From assembly GCF_900580865.1 (NCBI RefSeq), contig NZ_UTBZ01000026.1:248001-312000 (forward strand): DNA of 64,000 nucleotides, given 5' to 3'. This stretch comes from Pseudomonas viridiflava. Lineage in GTDB: Bacteria > Pseudomonadota > Gammaproteobacteria > Pseudomonadales > Pseudomonadaceae. The translations under genes and the position numbers were made by a program. Positions 62,688 to 64,000 of the stretch are shown piece after piece. The first letter of the stretch is position 1. Every line of letters begins with the position of its first letter. Below the pieces are notes generated by a model that was given only the letters and a program-made list of their open reading frames with translations, made no database searches and was not told the origin of the DNA.

Positions 62688-64000
62688 ATGAAAAAACTCA
62701 AACTGGTGATGATCGGCAATGGCATGGCCGGGGTTCGCACCCTCGAAGAACTGCTCAAGCTGAGCAACGAGCTGTACGACATCACCGTCTTCGGTGCCGA
62801 ACCGCATACCAACTACAACCGCATCCTGCTCTCGCCGGTGCTGGCCGGCGAGCAGACTTTCGAAGAAATCGTCCTCAACGATCTCGACTGGTATCTGGAA
62901 AACAACATCAAGTTGCTGCTCAACCGCAAAGTGGTGGAGATCGACCGGGTCAAACGCCGCGTGATCGCCGAGGACGGCACCGAAGCCGAATACGATCGCC
63001 TGCTGATTGCCACCGGTTCGACGCCGTTCATCCTGCCAATCCCCGGCAACACCCTGCACGGCGTGATCGGTTACCGCGACATCGCCGACACCCAGGCGAT
63101 GATCGACACCGCGAAAACCCACAAACACGCGGTGGTCATCGGCGGTGGCCTGCTCGGCCTCGAAGCCGCCAACGGCCTGATGCTGCGCGGCATGCACGTC
63201 ACCGTGGTGCATATCGGCGAATGGCTGCTGGAGCGGCAACTGGACAAAACCAGCGGCCAACTCCTGCAAACTGCCCTCGAATCCCGAGGCCTGCACTTCC
63301 GTCTGTGCGAACAGACCCAAGCCCTGCACGACGCCGGCAATGGCCGGGTCGGCTCGGTGCAGTTCAAGAACGGCGACATCATCCCCGCCGACCTGGTGGT
63401 AATGGCCGCCGGCATTCGCCCCAACACCGAACTCGCTGAGAAGGCCGGCATCCCGTGCAATCGCGGCATCCTGGTCAACGACACCCTGCAAACTTACGAC
63501 CCGCGCATTTACGCCATCGGCGAGTGCGCCAGCCATCGCGGCATTGCCTACGGTCTGGTCGCGCCATTGTTCGAACAGGCCAAGGTGTGCGCCAACCACC
63601 TCGCACAATTGGGCTTCGCCCGTTATCAGGGATCGGTGACGTCGACCAAATTGAAGGTCACCGGCATCGACCTGTTTTCCGCTGGCGACTTCATGGGCGG
63701 CGAAGGCACCGAAACCATCACCCTCTCCGATCCGATTGGCGGCGTGTACAAAAAACTGGTGATCAAGGATGACGTGCTGGTCGGCGCCTGTCTCTACGGC
63801 GATACAGCAGATGGCGGTTGGTATTTCCGGCAGATTCGTGAGAATCACGCCATCGGCGAGATCCGCGATCACCTGATGTTTGGCGAAAACGCTTTGGGCG
63901 ACGTAGGACATCAGGGCCAGGACAAAGCCATGGTCATGGCTGACACCGCCGAAGTCTGCGGCTGCAACGGCGTGTGCAAAGGCACCATCGTCAAAGCGAT
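62688..64000 (+). CDS. nirB: Assimilatory nitrite reductase large subunit (partial)
   Basis: The first 437 codons of NirB, which reduces nitrite to ammonium with NAD(P)H; the rest is beyond the right edge. The N-terminal flavoprotein domain has the first dinucleotide site MIGNGMAGVRTLEELL and the second VVIGGGLLGLEAANGL. YAIGECASHRG and VRLVIK-like segments follow. The visible part ends in the BFD-like [2Fe-2S] domain (VCGCNGVCKGTIV). The siroheme domain is not included. GGAG precedes the ATG. Expression probably depends on sigma-54 and on NasT acting at the leader. Confidence 0.95.
   Translation, partial: MKKLKLVMIGNGMAGVRTLEELLKLSNELYDITVFGAEPHTNYNRILLSPVLAGEQTFEEIVLNDLDWYLENNIKLLLNRKVVEIDRVKRRVIAEDGTEAEYDRLLIATGSTPFILPIPGNTLHGVIGYRDIADTQAMIDTAKTHKHAVVIGGGLLGLEAANGLMLRGMHVTVVHIGEWLLERQLDKTSGQLLQTALESRGLHFRLCEQTQALHDAGNGRVGSVQFKNGDIIPADLVVMAAGIRPNTELAEKAGIPCNRGILVNDTLQTYDPRIYAIGECASHRGIAYGLVAPLFEQAKVCANHLAQLGFARYQGSVTSTKLKVTGIDLFSAGDFMGGEGTETITLSDPIGGVYKKLVIKDDVLVGACLYGDTADGGWYFRQIRENHAIGEIRDHLMFGENALGDVGHQGQDKAMVMADTAEVCGCNGVCKGTIVKA

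Overview
The window is chromosomal DNA from a Pseudomonas, most likely the P. fluorescens group. This rests on the gene order, which matches the well-known Pseudomonas neighbourhood of two cbb3 oxidase operons, ccoGHIS, hemN, anr, apt, recR, ybaB, dnaX, ffs, ligA, zipA and smc. It also rests on the high GC content and on many copies of the short REP repeats that carry GAGCGAGCCTGCTCGC. No rRNA, tRNA, prophage or CRISPR array was seen. Most genes are conserved core genes. The accessory material is the DUF6124 pair at the left edge, a small islet at about 10.2-12.9 kb, and many repeat elements between genes.

Layout. 1-2.4 kb: two DUF6124 genes, each behind a long, unusually conserved leader, then arrays of repeats. 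2.4-10.2 kb: an alpha/beta hydrolase, then two complete ccoNOQP operons; the first has a good Anr box upstream. 10.2-12.9 kb: a small unknown protein, a Phd/PIN toxin-antitoxin pair and an exported phosphoesterase, lying between the second cco operon and its assembly genes. 12.9-22.2 kb: ccoG, ccoH, ccoI, ccoS, a SafE-like membrane protein, hemN with a perfect Anr box, an unknown protein, anr and apt. 22.3-38.5 kb: acyl-CoA dehydrogenase, recR, an NADP-dependent oxidoreductase, ybaB, dnaX, a solute-binding protein, 4.5S RNA, a zinc peptidase, ligA, zipA, smc and a GntR regulator. 38.7-47.4 kb: purine catabolism (xdhABC, guaD), a second GntR regulator and a BenE transporter. 47.6-56.7 kb: yggL, dacB, a CHASE/PAS/GGDEF protein, rlmKL, rmf and pyrD. 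56.7-64 kb: nitrate assimilation (nasS, nasT, nasA, a kinase/phosphatase fusion, and nirB running off the right edge).

How the genes work together. The left third is a low-oxygen respiration module. Anr senses oxygen through an Fe-S cluster and probably drives hemN and the first cco operon. CcoG, CcoH, CcoI and CcoS supply copper and assemble the oxidases. The right end is a nitrate/nitrite assimilation module under two layers of control. Three sigma-54 type promoters (GG-N10-GC) lie in front of nasS, nasA and nirB. Each is followed by a leader with two hexaloop hairpins whose loops have A at position 1 and G at position 4, and then by an intrinsic terminator. That is the architecture bound by ANTAR antiterminators, and NasT, encoded here, is one. 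The nasS copy implies that the sensor and antiterminator control their own synthesis.

The least explained structure is the leader of the two DUF6124 genes. Two copies keep the same hairpins through compensatory changes, mask the ribosome binding site in the same way, and carry complementary GGTTTGGTAG and CTACCAACC segments that could pair in alternative ways.
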